Shown here: positions 45,717 through 56,219 of the stretch, piece by piece
Layout of the letters: the number at the start of each line of letters is the position of its first letter
Position numbering within the stretch: the first letter of the stretch is position 1
Assembly: GCF_027579695.1 (NCBI RefSeq)
Contig: NC_083572.1
Location: 16,539,415 to 16,603,414 of the forward strand
Source of the DNA: Neoarius graeffei
Lineage: Eukaryota > Chordata > Actinopteri > Siluriformes > Ariidae
Direction of reading: 5' to 3'
Length of the DNA stretch: 64,000 nt
Made by a program: the position numbers and the translations under genes
The notes under the pieces: generated by a model
Told to the model about the DNA's origin: nothing
The model's database searches: none
What the model saw: only the letters and a program-made list of their open reading frames with translations

Positions 45717-46201
45717 ACACATCGCCTAGTGGTCAGTGTTAGTAATTACCAGTCATACACACCACCTAGTGGTCAGTGTTCGTATTTACCAGTCATACAC
45801 ATCGCCTAGTGGTCAGTGTTAGTAATTACCAGTCATACACACCGCCTAGTGGCCAGTGTTAGTAATTACCAGTCATACACCGCCTAGTGGCCAGTGTTAG
45901 TAATTACCAGTCATACACACCACCTAGTGGCCAGTGTTCATATTTACCAGTCATACACACCACCTAGTGGCCAGTGTTCGTATTTACCAGTCATACACAT
46001 CGCCTAGTGGTCAGTGTTAGTAATTACCAGTCATACACACCGCCTCGTGGCCAGTGTTAGTAATTACCAGTCATACACACGGCCAGTGTTTGTAATTACC
46101 AGTCATACACACACCGCCTAGTGGCCAGTGTTCGTATTTACCAGTCATACACACCACCTAGTGGCCAGTGTTCGTATTTACCAGTCATACACATCGCCTA
46201 G

Positions 46202-46580
46202 GGCGGCACGGTGGTGTAGTCGTTAGCGCTGTCGCCTCACAGCAAGAAGGTCCAGGTTCGAGCCCCGTGGCCTGCGAGGGCCTTTCTGTGCAGAGTTTGC
46301 ATGTTCTCCCCGTGTCCGCATGGGTTTCCTCCGGGTGCTCCGGTTTCCCCCACAGTCCAAAGACATGCAGGTTAGGTTAACTGGTGACTCTAAATTGACC
46401 GTAGGTGTGAATGTGAGTGTGAATGGTTGTCTGTGTCTATGTGTCAGCCCTGTGATGACCTGGCGACTTGTCCAGGGTGTACCCCGCCTTTCGCCCGTAG
46501 TCAGCTGGGATAGGCTCCAGCTTGCCTGCGACCCTGTAGAAGGATAAAGCGGCTAGAGATAATGAATGAATGAATGAATG
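46202..46580 (+). repeat. SINE in minisatellite, copy 2
   Basis: Full-length with head GGCGGCACGGTGGTGTAGTC. Flanked by ACACATCGCCTAG on the left and ACACATCACCTAG on the right. Confidence 0.88.
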
Positions 46581-46755
46581 ACACATCACCTAGTGGTCAG
46601 TGTTAGTAATTACCAGTCATACACACCGCCTCGTGGCCAGTGTTAGTAATTACCAGTCATACACACCACCTAGTGGCCAGTGTTTGTAATTACCAGTCAT
46701 ACACACACCGCCTAGTGGCCAGTGTTCGTATTTACCAGTCATACACATCGCCTAG

Positions 46756-47137
46756 GGCGGCACGGTGGTGTAGTGGTTAGCGCTGTCGCCTCACAGCAAG
46801 AAGGTCCAGGTTCGAGCCCCGTGGCCTGCGAGGGCCTTTCTGTGCGGAGTTTGCATGTTCTCCCCGTGTCCGCATGGGTTTCCTCCAGGTGCTCCGGTTT
46901 CCCCCACAGTTCAAAGACATGCAGGTTAGGTTAACTGGTGACTCTAAATTGACCGTAGGTGTGAATGTGAGTGTGAATGGTTGTCTGTGTCTATGTGTCA
47001 GCCCTGTGATGACCTGGCGACTTGTCCAGGGTGTACCCCACCTTTCGCCCATAGTCAGCTGGGATAGGCTCCAGCTCGCCTGCGACCCTGTAGAACAGGA
47101 TAAAGCGGCTAGAGATGATGAGATGAGATGAGATGAG
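46756..47137 (+). repeat. SINE in minisatellite, copy 3
   Basis: Full-length; flanked by ACACATCGCCTAG on both sides, the same target as copies 2 and 4. Confidence 0.88.
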
Positions 47138-47230
47138 ACACATCGCCTAGTGGTCAGTGTTAGTAATTACCAGTCATACACACCGCCTAGTGGCCAGTGT
47201 TCGTATTTACCAGTCATACACATCGCCTAG

Positions 47231-47598
47231 GGCGGCACAGTGGTGTAGTGGTTAGCGCTGTCGCCTCACAGCAAGAGGGTCCGGGTTCGGGCCCCGTGGC
47301 CTGCGAGGGCCTTTCTGTGCGGAGTTTGCATGTTCTCCCCGTGTCCGCGTGGGTTTCCTCCGGGTGCTCCGGTTTCCCCCACAGTCCAAAGACATGCAGG
47401 TTAGGTTAACTGGTGACTCTAAATTGACCATAGGTGTGAATGTGAGTGTGAATGGTTGTCTGTGTGTGTCAGCCCTGTGATGACCTGGCGACTTGTCCAG
47501 GGTGTACCCCGCCTTTCGCCCGTAGTCAGCTGGGATAGGCTCCAGCTTGCCTGCGACCCTGTAGAACAGGATAAAGCGGCGAGAGATAATGAGATGAG
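47231..47598 (+). repeat. SINE in minisatellite, copy 4
   Basis: Full-length, with ACACATCGCCTAG on both sides. An empty version of this 40-bp unit (ACACATCGCCTAGTGGTCAG) exists near 45795. Confidence 0.88.
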
Positions 47599-48349
47599 AC
47601 ACATCGCCTAGTGGTCAGTGTTAGTAATTACCAGTCATACACACCACCTAGTGGCCAGTGTTCGTATTTACCAGTCATACACATCGCCTAGTGGTCAGTG
47701 TTAGTAATTACCAGTCATACACACCACCTAGTGGCCAGTGTTAGTAATTACCAGTCATACACACCACCTAATGGTCAGTGTTAGTAATTACCAGTCATAC
47801 ACACTGCCTTGTGGCCAGTGCTAGCCAGTAAAGAACTAAAACAAAAGAGACTGGCTAGGATATAAGAAAATTCTACAACCCAGAAACAGATGGGAGCTCC
47901 GCTTTTAGGCAGTGCCTAAATCTATATATTAGTGACCTGCCATCATTGTGCATTTTGTTGCAGACATTTGAAAACTCTGCATGTACACACACCCTGCAGA
48001 CACAGGAAAGCTAAGATGACTTAAGATTACAGCGTGAGATAGAGATAAGGAGGAGACACATGTATAGTTTTGTACATATATAAATGTACATTTTCACACC
48101 ACAGAAACACACACACACACTCTTACAGTCTTTGTCTGTCTATCTCTCATCCGTCAAGCAGTCATGGCATTTGCAACATACACCATCACCATTGAACATT
48201 TGATGAATATATGACATGTGACTGTTTTGTTGGGTGGCGGAATGCCCTGGGTTGCGGAACCACACGTGCGAGGGCCCGTCAAGGCCGCTAGTGGCTTTAA
48301 TTAACAATTTGTACTTTGTCCCAACTTTTTTGGAATCGGGGTTGTAGGA

Positions 48350-49004
48350 AATGAATCAACGACAGGATTACTGTTCCTGCCCAAAGTTAATTGTTTTCCC
48401 TAAAACAGCGAAACCTGGAGTGTGTATTCCTCTTACACTACAGCACACCTAGAGAAGATAAGTTCCTTTAATCACATTCATTCTCTCACCAGCATCTCCT
48501 TTTATCTAGTTAATAAATAAGACAACACTGCAGCTTGTTCCATAGTCATCTGTCCCGAGGACTTCTGGTGTCAGAAGAAATGTAAAGGAAGAGATAAATC
48601 TCAAATCACTGACACTAATTTTCCTAACATTTCACTTCAGCTTGGTGCTGTGGTAAAATGGTATAGCCTGGTTCCAGCTTGGAGCTTGTGGTGGCCCAAG
48701 ATGTTTTAACCCTCTAGAGTGGTCTGAACATTGACTCCTACAGAAGAAGAAGAAAAATAGGTGTGTGTGTAATTACGCAGCATGCTGTGAAAGATGACTT
48801 TGGCCGAACCTGGAATCAAGTTGTCCAAATTTTAGGTTTAGTGGTTCAAACTTTGATATCAAGTGGTCTAATGAGTGGTTTAAACACCTATTCTGAAAAA
48901 TTAGGCATTTTTGTACCACTTATTGTAACAAGTTTTACGATTTTATTCTTTTTGGAGGCCCAAAATGTCCTTATGCTTTAAAGAGTCACCTGAACATTTA
49001 CAGT
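48350..49004. other. Intergenic, nothing recognised
   Basis: No supported ORF or repeat ends. A 72-codon frame at 48763-48981 has no family features and a weak start context. Confidence 0.4.
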
Positions 49005-49420
49005 TAGGAATAGGAATTTTATACATCGTACACAACATGACCAAAATTATACAGACCATCACACTTCCCCAAACTGTTGCTACAACGTTGGAAGCACACA
49101 GTTGTCTTCGAGCGTCTCTGTATGCTGGAGCTGTAAGATATCCCTCCACCGGGATGAAGAGGCCCAAACCTGTTCCAGCTTGACAATGCTCCTGGGTACA
49201 AAGCCAGGTCTATGATGATATGGTTTGGCAAAGCTGGAGTGGAAGAACTCAAGTGGCATTGAGCTCCATGACACTGAAGATCTTCGCAATGAACTGGAAT
49301 TCTGACTGCACCCCAGGTGTCCTCAACTAACATGAACGCCCAACCTCAACAATGCTCTTGTGGCTGAATGGGAAGAAATTCCAATAGCCATGCTCCAAAA
49401 TAGTGAGGCTGTGTTAACAG
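49005..49420 (+). pseudogene. Degraded Tc1-like transposase tail
   Basis: The + strand reads DNAPGYKARSMMIWFGKAG then VEELKW near 49185-49255. Later come phrases typical of this family's C-terminus in other frames (ATGCTCTTGTGGCTGAATGG). Several frames are needed, so it is an old copy. Confidence 0.55.
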
Positions 49421-49431
49421 CATGGAGTTAG

Positions 49432-49585
49432 GTGCCTTGCCCAAGGGCATGTCAGCCCAATGTTAATCTAACCACATGTCTTGAGACTATGGAGGAAACC
49501 AGAGCAGCACATGCAAACTCCATACAGAAAGGCCCCCTTTGGACACTCGAACCTTGTTGCTGTGAAGCAACAGTGCTAACCCATT
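49432..49585 (-). repeat. Decayed SINE fragment
   Basis: Includes GGTGCCTTGCCCAAGGGCAT, ATGCAAACTCCATACAGAAA and CGAACCTTGTTGCTGTGAAG, the complement of SINE head and body with deletions. Confidence 0.6.
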
Positions 49586-49682
49586 GTATGAATATAATGA
49601 TCAAGCGTCCATACTTTTGGCCATAATGATACTTTTGAGAGTGAAGAGGACCAAGCTAGAGAGAAATTAATTTAATTTAGGA

Positions 49683-50643
49683 GGATTGCATGTTCTCGCC
49701 GTTTCCGTGTGGGTTTCTTCCAGGTGCTCCGGTTTCCCCCACAGTCCAAAGACATGCAGGTTAGGTTAACTGGTGACTCTAATGCCGCTTTTCCACTACA
49801 AACGCGGCTGAGTCGGGCTGAGCCGTGCCGTGCTGAGTCGGGCTGAGCGGGGCTGTTGGAGTTGCATTTCGACTACAACCGCGCTGAACCGTGCTGGCTG
49901 GAAGTGGGTGGACACATTGGGTGGAGTTAGCGAAAGTGGGTGGACGTCACGTGATGTCGTTAAGCAGCGCAAACAGTGACATCAGTGAGCTTTTAAGCAG
50001 TAGTCTCACGACCCGGATAGTAAACAATAAACATGGAGGACATGGAGTCGTTAGTGTTGCTGGTCTTGGTGCTGTGGCTTGTTGTCACCGACAACGCGGA
50101 CAGATACTGGCAAGAGCGTATAGATGAGGCGAGGTGCATAAGGCTTCAGAAATTCTCGTAATTCTTCTTCTTCCGGGTTTGCGGTGTTTACAGATCCCAG
50201 CGCGCTCGCGGGGCGTGTGTGGGCATGTGAGGACACTCCTCCTCACCAATCAGTGCACAGGGGAGTGTCTGCTCACGCCCCCAACCTCACTCGGCTCGCT
50301 TTGGCTCGCTTCAGCCCTACTCCAAAACGGTGTGAGTTTTAGGGGCTAAGCAGGGCTGAAGCGAGCCGAGTCGTGCTGGTTTTTGGTCGTCGAAACGCGA
50401 GCCGTGTCGGGCTGAAGCGAGCTGAAGTGAGCTGAAAAAGGGTAGTGGAAAAGGGCCATAAATTGAGCGTAGGTGTGAATGAGAGTGTGAATGGTTGTCT
50501 GTGTCTATGTGTCAGCCCTGTGATGACCTGGCGACTTGTCCAGGGTGCCTTTCGCCCGTAGTCAGCTGGGATAGGCTCCAGCTCGCCTGCGACCCTGTAG
50601 AACAGGATAAAGTGGCTAGAGATAATGAGATGAGATGAGACGA
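49683..50643 (+). repeat. SINE split by a Harbinger-like MITE
   Basis: The SINE body GCATGTTCTCGCCGTTTCC ... GGTGACTC runs to 49792 and resumes at 50462 with ATTGAGCGTAGGTGTGAATG to the ATGAGATGAGA tail. The head is truncated. Confidence 0.88.
49793..50458. mobile_element. PIF/Harbinger-like MITE, TSD TAA
   Basis: Ends TGCCGCTTTTCCACTACAAA and, inverted, TGGCCCTTTTCCACTACCC. TAA at 49790-49792 and 50459-50461 duplicates the SINE site GACTCTAAATTGA. Confidence 0.88.
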
Positions 50644-50644
50644 G

Positions 50645-50989
50645 ATGAGACAGGTCTTCACCCCTGAACCATGGAGCAGAAAAACATGGCACTCAGTTGT
50701 TCTTTCACCAAGATGAAAAATTTACATTTCATTTACATTTAATGCTGCGTTTCTACGGTGTTTGTTGCAAAACCAGGAGTTCTTTATTATTAAAACCAGT
50801 CACACTTATAGCTGAGAACTGCATGGCTGCAGGATGTAAATAAACCACTTCAGCGATTCACTACTATGGTCAATAATTTGGCTATGTCACGTGACTCCGC
50901 AGAAAGTTCATTGTGGAGCGAGACACGTGACCTCGGATAACTACGTCTAGCGTTAGATTTCCACCAGCATTCGCAGAAATCCCGCCTCC
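50645..50989. other. Upstream of bptf, nothing recognised
   Basis: No repeat ends or ORFs that I can support. It runs into the CpG-rich bptf promoter region. Confidence 0.4.
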
Positions 50990-51190
50990 TGCACTCGGAT
51001 TGGTTATTATTCATAACCAATCCGCTGACTGGATAAGTTGAAGTAGAAGCGAATCAGCGGCGCGGAAGGCCGGATGCCTTTAACCAATCGTATTCGAGAA
51101 GGCGGGATTTTCTAGGAATACGGGTGGAGAACAAAAATAACGCCCGAGCTCGAGAAGGCCTGCTGGTGTTTTCAGTAGGGAAAGAGAGGA
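50990..51190 (+). promoter_or_regulatory. Probable bptf promoter with CCAAT palindrome
   Basis: A perfect 11-base inverted repeat, GGATTGGTTAT at 50997-51007 and its complement at 51013-51023, presents an ATTGG and a CCAAT box back to back. A third CCAAT is at 51084-51088. The area is GC/CpG-rich compared with its surroundings and has no obvious TATA box. It sits ~350-450 bases before the bptf ATG. CCAAT boxes are classical NF-Y sites; promoter function is inferred. Confidence 0.5.
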
Positions 51191-51196
51191 AGAAAA

Positions 51197-51259
51197 ATGG
51201 CGGCTATGTGCGACCCGGAGCGGGACACCGGCCATATCGTCCGAGCTTTATCCCGTTAA
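51197..51259 (+). CDS. Upstream ORF in bptf 5' leader (20 codons)
   Basis: ATG in a strong context (AAAATGGCG) opens a 20-codon frame, MAAMCDPERDTGHIVRALSR, closed by TAA at 51257-51259. It lies 180 bases before the bptf ATG. If transcription starts upstream of 51197, ribosomes should meet it first. No transcript evidence is available here. Confidence 0.4.
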   Translation: MAAMCDPERDTGHIVRALSR

Positions 51260-51438
51260 TCGAGTCCGCTGCTTTTGTGGGACTTTTGGAAAGTAGTTTG
51301 TGAGGGTGGGCTTGGAGGTTATTAATAACTGCGTGCTTTTGTGTGTTTTTTCTGTAGGACTCGTGGCCCGAAAGAAGGCTGTAAATAAAGAGAAAAGAAT
51401 AATAAATAAAATATCCTAAACACATCCTGTTAAAAAAT

Positions 51439-51949
51439 ATGAAAGGAGGAGGAAGAAGAAGAAGCAGAAGAAGCAGCAGGCCGGTTGCTCGGGCTCTCGT
51501 GCCGGAGGAGGGATCATCACAAGCGGCGGCGCGAAGCAGTCGAGGCGGCCGGGTTAGAGGCAGACGCAAAGGGAGAGGAGTGTGGACGCTGGACTCCTCG
51601 GAGGTGGATGGAAACTACGAGCCACCGAAAAAGGGACGACGGAGAGGAAGCTCGGTACCGAGGGGCAGAGGAGGAGGAGGAAGCGGCAGCAGCAGGGGTA
51701 AGAGAGGAGGAGGAAGGCGCAAAACATTAAGCAAAATAGTTTACGACGACCACGAGAGCAGCAACGAGGAGGAAGAGGACGTTGTGAGTTTACAGTCCGA
51801 GGGAGACGAGGACGACCTGTTCCTCCGCCGCTCTGACGATGACGCGGATTATGAAGAAGAAGAAGAGGATGTTGGTGATGATGGCTCCGACTATGTAGAA
51901 GAGTCGCCGGAGGAGGAGGAGGACAACGCGAGCTGCGGCGACACTCCGG
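51439..51949 (+). CDS. bptf: bptf coding exon 1 (NURF subunit, N-terminus)
   Basis: BPTF is the large nuclear subunit of the NURF chromatin remodeller; its PHD finger and bromodomain, not in this exon, read histone H3K4me3 and acetylated H4 (family knowledge). The exon encodes ~170 residues: a basic Arg/Gly/Ser-rich N-terminus, then KIVYDDHESSNEEEE, an acidic tract, and SCGDTPG. This follows human BPTF exon 1, which has NKVVYDDHESEEEE and then an acidic stretch ending STPGRR. The donor GTAAAC follows 51949 in phase 1; reading past it gives only 20 more residues to a stop. The start at 51439 is the first in-frame ATG and has A at -3. Exon 2 (expected RRKPRV...) is not in the window, so intron 1 exceeds 12 kb. 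Position downstream of nol11 on the same strand supports the call. Confidence 0.9.
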
Positions 51950-52468
51950 GTAAACGGCTGTTGGCCAGCTATGAAATCTACTCCACATTAGCTTATAAGC
52001 TAATGTTTTGATTCATCACACGGTTAAAGGGCTCAGTGCGCATGCGTGGATTCAGGTGGCTCCCAATGCCAATCAAAGTTCCATCAACGTTGTTAGTTTT
52101 CCGGTTTTATTTTAGCAAAAAAAAAAAAAAGTTGCAGCTTTGTTCAAAATGGAGGCCGCGTGTGTTTACCTGAAGACTGGGGCATCAGCGTGGTCGGTCG
52201 GTCGGTTTGTTTGTGTTTTGCACCATGCCGTGTTTGTTTCTCTTTTCAGGGGAAGATAGTCTCGCGCAAAAACTTGCTGCAAGTCCCCTGATGACGTCAC
52301 GCGCTAATTTGAATATTCCTTGATTCGTCAAATTGATATCTCGTCTTATTATCTCTAGCCGCTTTATCCTGTTCTACAGGGTCGCAGGCGAGCCGGAGCC
52401 TATCCCAGCCGACTACGGGCGAAAGGCACCCTGGACAAGTCGCCAGGTCATCACAGGGCTGACACTTA

Positions 52469-53113
52469 TGGCCCTTTTCCGCTACCCTTTTTCAGCTCGC
52501 TTCAGCCCGACACGGCTCGCGTTTCGACTACCTCAGAACAGCACGACTCGGCCCGCTTCAGCCCTACTCAGCACCCAAAACTCGCACGGTTTTGGAGTAG
52601 GGCTGAAGCGAGCCAAACTGAGCCGAGTGAGGCTGGGGGCGTGAGGAGACACTCCCCTGTGCACTGATTGGTCAGGAGGAGTGTCCTCACACGCCCACAC
52701 ACGCCCCGCGAGCACGCTGGGATCTGTAAACCCGGAAGAAGAAGAATTACGAATTATGACAATTTCTGAAGCCTTGTGCGCCTCGCCTCATCTATACGCT
52801 CTTGCCAGTATCTGTTGGCGTTGTCGGTGACAACAAGCCACAGCACCAAGACCAGCAACACTAACGACTCCATGTTTATTGTTTACTATCCGGGTCGTGA
52901 GACTACCGCTTAAAAGCTCACTGATGTCACTATTTGTGCCGCCTAACGACGTCACGTGACGTCCACCCACTTTCGCTAACTCCACCCAATGTGTCCACCC
53001 ACTTCCAGCCAGCACGGTTCAGCGCGGTTGTAGTCAAAATGCAACTCCAACAGCCCCACTCGGCACGGCACAGCTCAGCCCAACTCAGCCGCGTTGGTAG
53101 TGGAAAAGCGGCA
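52469..53113. mobile_element. PIF/Harbinger-like MITE in the split SINE
   Basis: Ends TGGCCCTTTTCCGCTACCC and, inverted, TGCCGCTTTTCCACTACC; third copy of the family. The left flank is TTA and the right flank ATA, a decayed 3-bp duplication. Confidence 0.82.
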
Positions 53114-53119
53114 ATAGAC

Positions 53120-53868
53120 TACGTTCAGACTGCACCCTGAAACGACACATATCCGATTTTTTTGCCCATATGCGACCTGTATCCGATTTGTTATTGACAA
53201 TCTGAACGACACAGATCCGATTTTTTTCACATGCGACCCAGGCCGCTTGGATATGTGGTCCTAAATCCAATACGTATCCGATATTTTCACATGCGACTGC
53301 AGTCTGACCGGACAGGTCGCATTCATGCGACCGACACGTCATCAACAAGAGACAAACGTCACTATTCTGCGTTGGCTAATCCCGCCTCTTTGGTGGAAAA
53401 CAACATTTGTACAGTTTTCAGAATTTAAATAGACTTTTATAGAATTGATCAAGCTAATGGTGGATTTGGTAGGGACCTGGATGTTAAATCATCCTGTATT
53501 ACAAGATTGTTCTGGAAATTTCCAGTAATTTGACACCTTCGGTCTCATTAGTCTGCTGTCCATATTAATCAGATTATTGTGTGAGTTCCACCGCCGCCAC
53601 AAAAACCACATCGCCAGGTCTCGCCTCATCTCCATGCTTTACTTGCAAACTTGAAGAGTGCGCTTTTTTTTTTTTTGTTTACGTATTATGTAGATGTGCT
53701 TATTACGTGTCAATTTGCGCATGCGGGACACTTTTGGGTCGTTTTCCGTTCATATTGGAGATCGCATACAAGTCTCATATAATTGGTAATGTGAACGGCC
53801 TAACAAAAAAATCGGATTTCACAACAAATCGGATATGGGTCGTTTCAGGTTGCAGTCTGAACGTAGTG
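53120..53868. mobile_element. TIR element in the split SINE, TSD ~atagac
   Basis: Ends TACGTTCAGACTGCACCCTG and, inverted, CACTACGTTCAGACTGCAAC. ATAGAC at 53114-53119 and 53869-53874 is the duplicated SINE sequence. Subterminal ATCCGATTT repeats occur near both ends. No coding capacity. Confidence 0.75.
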
Positions 53869-53877
53869 ATAGACACA

Positions 53878-54387
53878 TGCCCTTTTTTCCACCAAAGCAG
53901 TTTCAGGGCTGGTTCGGGGCCAGTGCTTAGTTTGGAACCGGGTTTTCTGTTTCCACTGACAAAGAACTGGCTCTGGGGCCAGAAAAACCGGTTCCAGGCT
54001 AGCACCAACTCTCTGCTGGGCCAGAGGAAAGAACCGCTTACGTCAGCGGAGGGGCGGAGTTGTTAAGACCAACAACAATAACAAGACCGTGAAAGATCGC
54101 CATTTTTAAGCGACGAAAAGCAGCAGCTGTACAAACACAGTCATCCATTATTATTATTATTATTGTTGCTGCTGCTTCCGCGTTGTTTTTGCTTCGATAT
54201 TCGTGCCAAGGTTTATGCAAACGTAGCGACGTAACTGACGTATACAGCAATGTAATGACGTGGCTTCCCTTAGCACCGTGAGCTATGGAAAAGCAAACTG
54301 GTTCTCAGCTGGCTCGCAAGTTGAACAAGTTGTGAACCAGCACTGGCCCCGAACCAGCCCGGGAACTGATTTGGTGGAAAAGGGGCA
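53878..54387. mobile_element. 510-bp TIR MITE in the split SINE, TSD aca
   Basis: Ends TGCCCTTTTTTCCACCAAAG and, inverted, TGCCCCTTTTCCACCAAATC. ACA flanks both ends (53875-53877, 54388-54390). Long inverted subterminal parts include GGTTCGGGGCCAGTGCT. Harbinger-like by ends and 3-bp TSD, though ACA is not TWA. Confidence 0.75.
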
Positions 54388-54439
54388 ACAGACAACCATT
54401 CACACCTACGGTCAATTTAGAGTCACCAGTTAACCTAAC

Positions 54440-55540
54440 TAGGGATGGCGAAAACAAAAAAAAAAAATCTTGACCGACCACCGAGCCTCATTAGCCGGTT
54501 AAAGTCAGTTAACCTATGAGTTTAAAATTCTAGAATTGGAATTATTAGAATCTATTCTAAATCTAACCGCGAGCATCCGCACATTCAGTCCCAGTCGCTG
54601 CCCTCCACTCACATTACCTTTTGTACAGCGCGAAACATTTAGTCAAACGCGGCACTGATGTCGAGGGGTTTGTATCGGAGCGGAGGACAAATGGCTCCAG
54701 CTTAGAGACAGTTTCAGTTGGCCATGATGGCGTTGAAAATAAAGTCAAGTGCTCGAAGTACATAACATTCAGTGATGGGAATAACGGCGTTAAAATAAAG
54801 GCTGTTATAATGCCGGGTAATCTAATTCATTAGCTACAATCGTTATAACGCCGTTACCAATATCAACACGCCATTACTGCATGGTATTGAAGTTGCTCTG
54901 AAGCATACTGCTACGGACTCGGCACTTTTCTTCGAAGTGAGCCACAGAGACCTCATACTGCAATTGTTTTCCAGCTACTGATATTACGGTTACATGGCTG
55001 CTAATTGTGCACAGCCATTGGGAATGGGATAGCAGGAGCTGAGCTGATTAGCCGCTAAGCTAATATAGCAACTGTCTGATGCTAAGTAACATTAGTGAGT
55101 AACCAGGTTTTAGTTCAGATCTTGTGTATTATTATTACGTTGACATTAATATTTCACCAGACTAATCAACCATCGACTTCATTCATGCGCCGTGTTCTTG
55201 TTTCTTTGATAGTCAAGAATTTCCTTGATGTTGCGTACCTGGTTAACATCGTAGTAAAATATAATCCAACACTGAGACTTTTCTTTCGCCGAGTGGCAGC
55301 TGTCTTCAACTGGGGCGGGAGGGCGGGACATGACTGAATGGGTGTTTCTGATTTGTCAGCTGTCGTCCTTACACCGCATGGCATGTCCCAAGCGTTTACA
55401 ACACAGAATTCCAGATTCTCCGCTCCAAAATCGGCAGCTTCAAAATGATTGATTTTTTTTTTTTTAACCGACAATCAAAAAAAAAATTAACCAGTTGATG
55501 TTGATTCGGTCAACCATCGGTCCAACAGTCATCATCCCTA
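54440..55540. mobile_element. hAT-like element in the split SINE, TSD aacctaac
   Basis: Exact AACCTAAC at 54432-54439 and 55541-55548. Ends TAGGGATGGCGAAAAC and, inverted, TAGGGATGATGACTG. A related copy in reverse order is at 56445-57342. No transposase. Confidence 0.88.
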
Positions 55541-55910
55541 AACCTAACCTGCATGTCTTTGGACTGTGGGGGAAATGGAGCACCCGGAGGAAACCCACGT
55601 GGACACGGGGAGAACATGCAAACTCCGCACAGAAAGACTCTCGTCGGCCACGAGGCTCGAACCCGGACCTTCTTGCTGTGAGGCGACAGCGCTAACCACT
55701 ACACCACCGTGCCGCCACCCAAATTGATATAGAATATAATATTTTTGTTAGTTTGTTTGTTTCATCGCTGCACATAATTAAAGGGATCCTTTTTGATTTT
55801 CAAACTACTTTTATGCCAAATTAGTTGTAGGTTTCAAAAATCAAACTTTCATTTTTGGACACGAAATAGTTGTTGAGAAAAACGCCTTTTTTTTTTTAAA
55901 GAAGGTAGAT

Positions 55911-56219
55911 CCATTATCTCTAACCGCTTTATCCTGTTCTACAGGGTTGCAGGTGAGCTGGAGCCTATCCCAGCTGACTATGGGCGAGAGGCGGGGTACA
56001 CCCTGGACAAGTCGCCAGGTTATCGCAGGGCTGACGCACAACCATTCACATTCACACCTCCGGTCAATTTAGAGCCACCAATTAGCCTAACCTGCATGTC
56101 TTTGGACTGTGGGGGAAACCCATGCAGACACGAGGAGAACATGCAAACTCCACACAGAAAGGCCTTCGCCAGCCGCTGGGCTCGAACCCAGAACCTTCTT
56201 GCTGTGAGGCGGCAGTGCT
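55911..56219 (-). repeat. SINE, head truncated
   Basis: Tail ATCCATTATCTCTAACCGCT at the left; body with CCTGCATGTCTTTGGACTG; stops within the tRNA-like head at GGCAGTGCTAATG. More diverged than the other copies. Confidence 0.8.

Larger units (their letters stand above)
45358..47830. repeat. 40-bp minisatellite with embedded SINEs
   Basis: Unit ACCAGTCATACACACCGCCT plus AGTGGCCAGTGTTAGTAATT (40 bases), with variants GTGGTCAG and TTCGTATTT. Over twenty units are visible between SINE copies. SINEs lie at 45425-45716, 46202-46580, 46756-47137 and 47231-47598. Confidence 0.9.
42430..48301. mobile_element. Composite repeat starting GGGCCCGAGCACC
   Basis: Inserted between ...GTTTTTATT and ACAATTTGTAC of the host Tc1. 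A ~900-base unit with CATTTCCCATGGACG / CATTTCCCATGCACG, GGCATGGCCCAGGGACTTCA and GCCAAGATATTGCTGAA is duplicated (42480-43350 and 43370-43800). CACACGTGCGAGGGCC and GTCAAGGCCGCTAG occur near 43320 and 48265. Family not assigned. It contains a solo LTR, SINE parts and a minisatellite. Confidence 0.5.
34580..48346 (+). mobile_element. Tc1-like element split by three insertions
   Basis: The transposase half at 34782-35529 resumes at 36685-36703 and 41998-42251. The 3' arm runs to ~42429 and its last ~45 bases (TTTGTCCCAACTTTTTTGG ... GGGGTTGTA) appear at 48302-48346. ATCTCAAAAAAGTTGGGACA (34607) is mirrored before 42285. The three inserts are 35530-36678, 36704-41992 and ~42430-48301. The 5' outer end seems lost. 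Confidence 0.85.
52340..55720 (-). repeat. SINE split by four later insertions
   Basis: A perfect 10-base TSD AAATTGATAT (52330-52339, 55721-55730) brackets one SINE. Its pieces are 52340-52468, 53114-53119 with 53869-53877, 54388-54439 and 55541-55720. The gaps are four separate elements described individually. Removing them leaves a standard ~370-base SINE. Confidence 0.9.

Noticed and set aside
46202-46290. tRNA-like sequence with box A and box B
   Set aside because: It is the head of a SINE; the cloverleaf is incomplete and the same head occurs at every SINE copy.
45358-47830. Regular repeats with spacers resembling a CRISPR array
   Set aside because: The 40-base units are head-to-tail with no unique spacers, and the genome is eukaryotic. 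It is a minisatellite interrupted by SINEs.
48763-48981. 72-codon ORF with a hydrophobic stretch
   Set aside because: No family features, weak start context, and it lies between repeats. Not supported as a gene.
51485-51988. Alternative ORFs over bptf exon 1
   Set aside because: Low-complexity shadows of the GC-rich acidic exon; only the frame from 51439 matches BPTF.
51950-52011. Continuation of the bptf ORF to its stop at 52011
   Set aside because: A consensus donor at 51950 falls right where human exon 1 ends (TPG). The extra 20 residues have no match and contain no acidic pattern.
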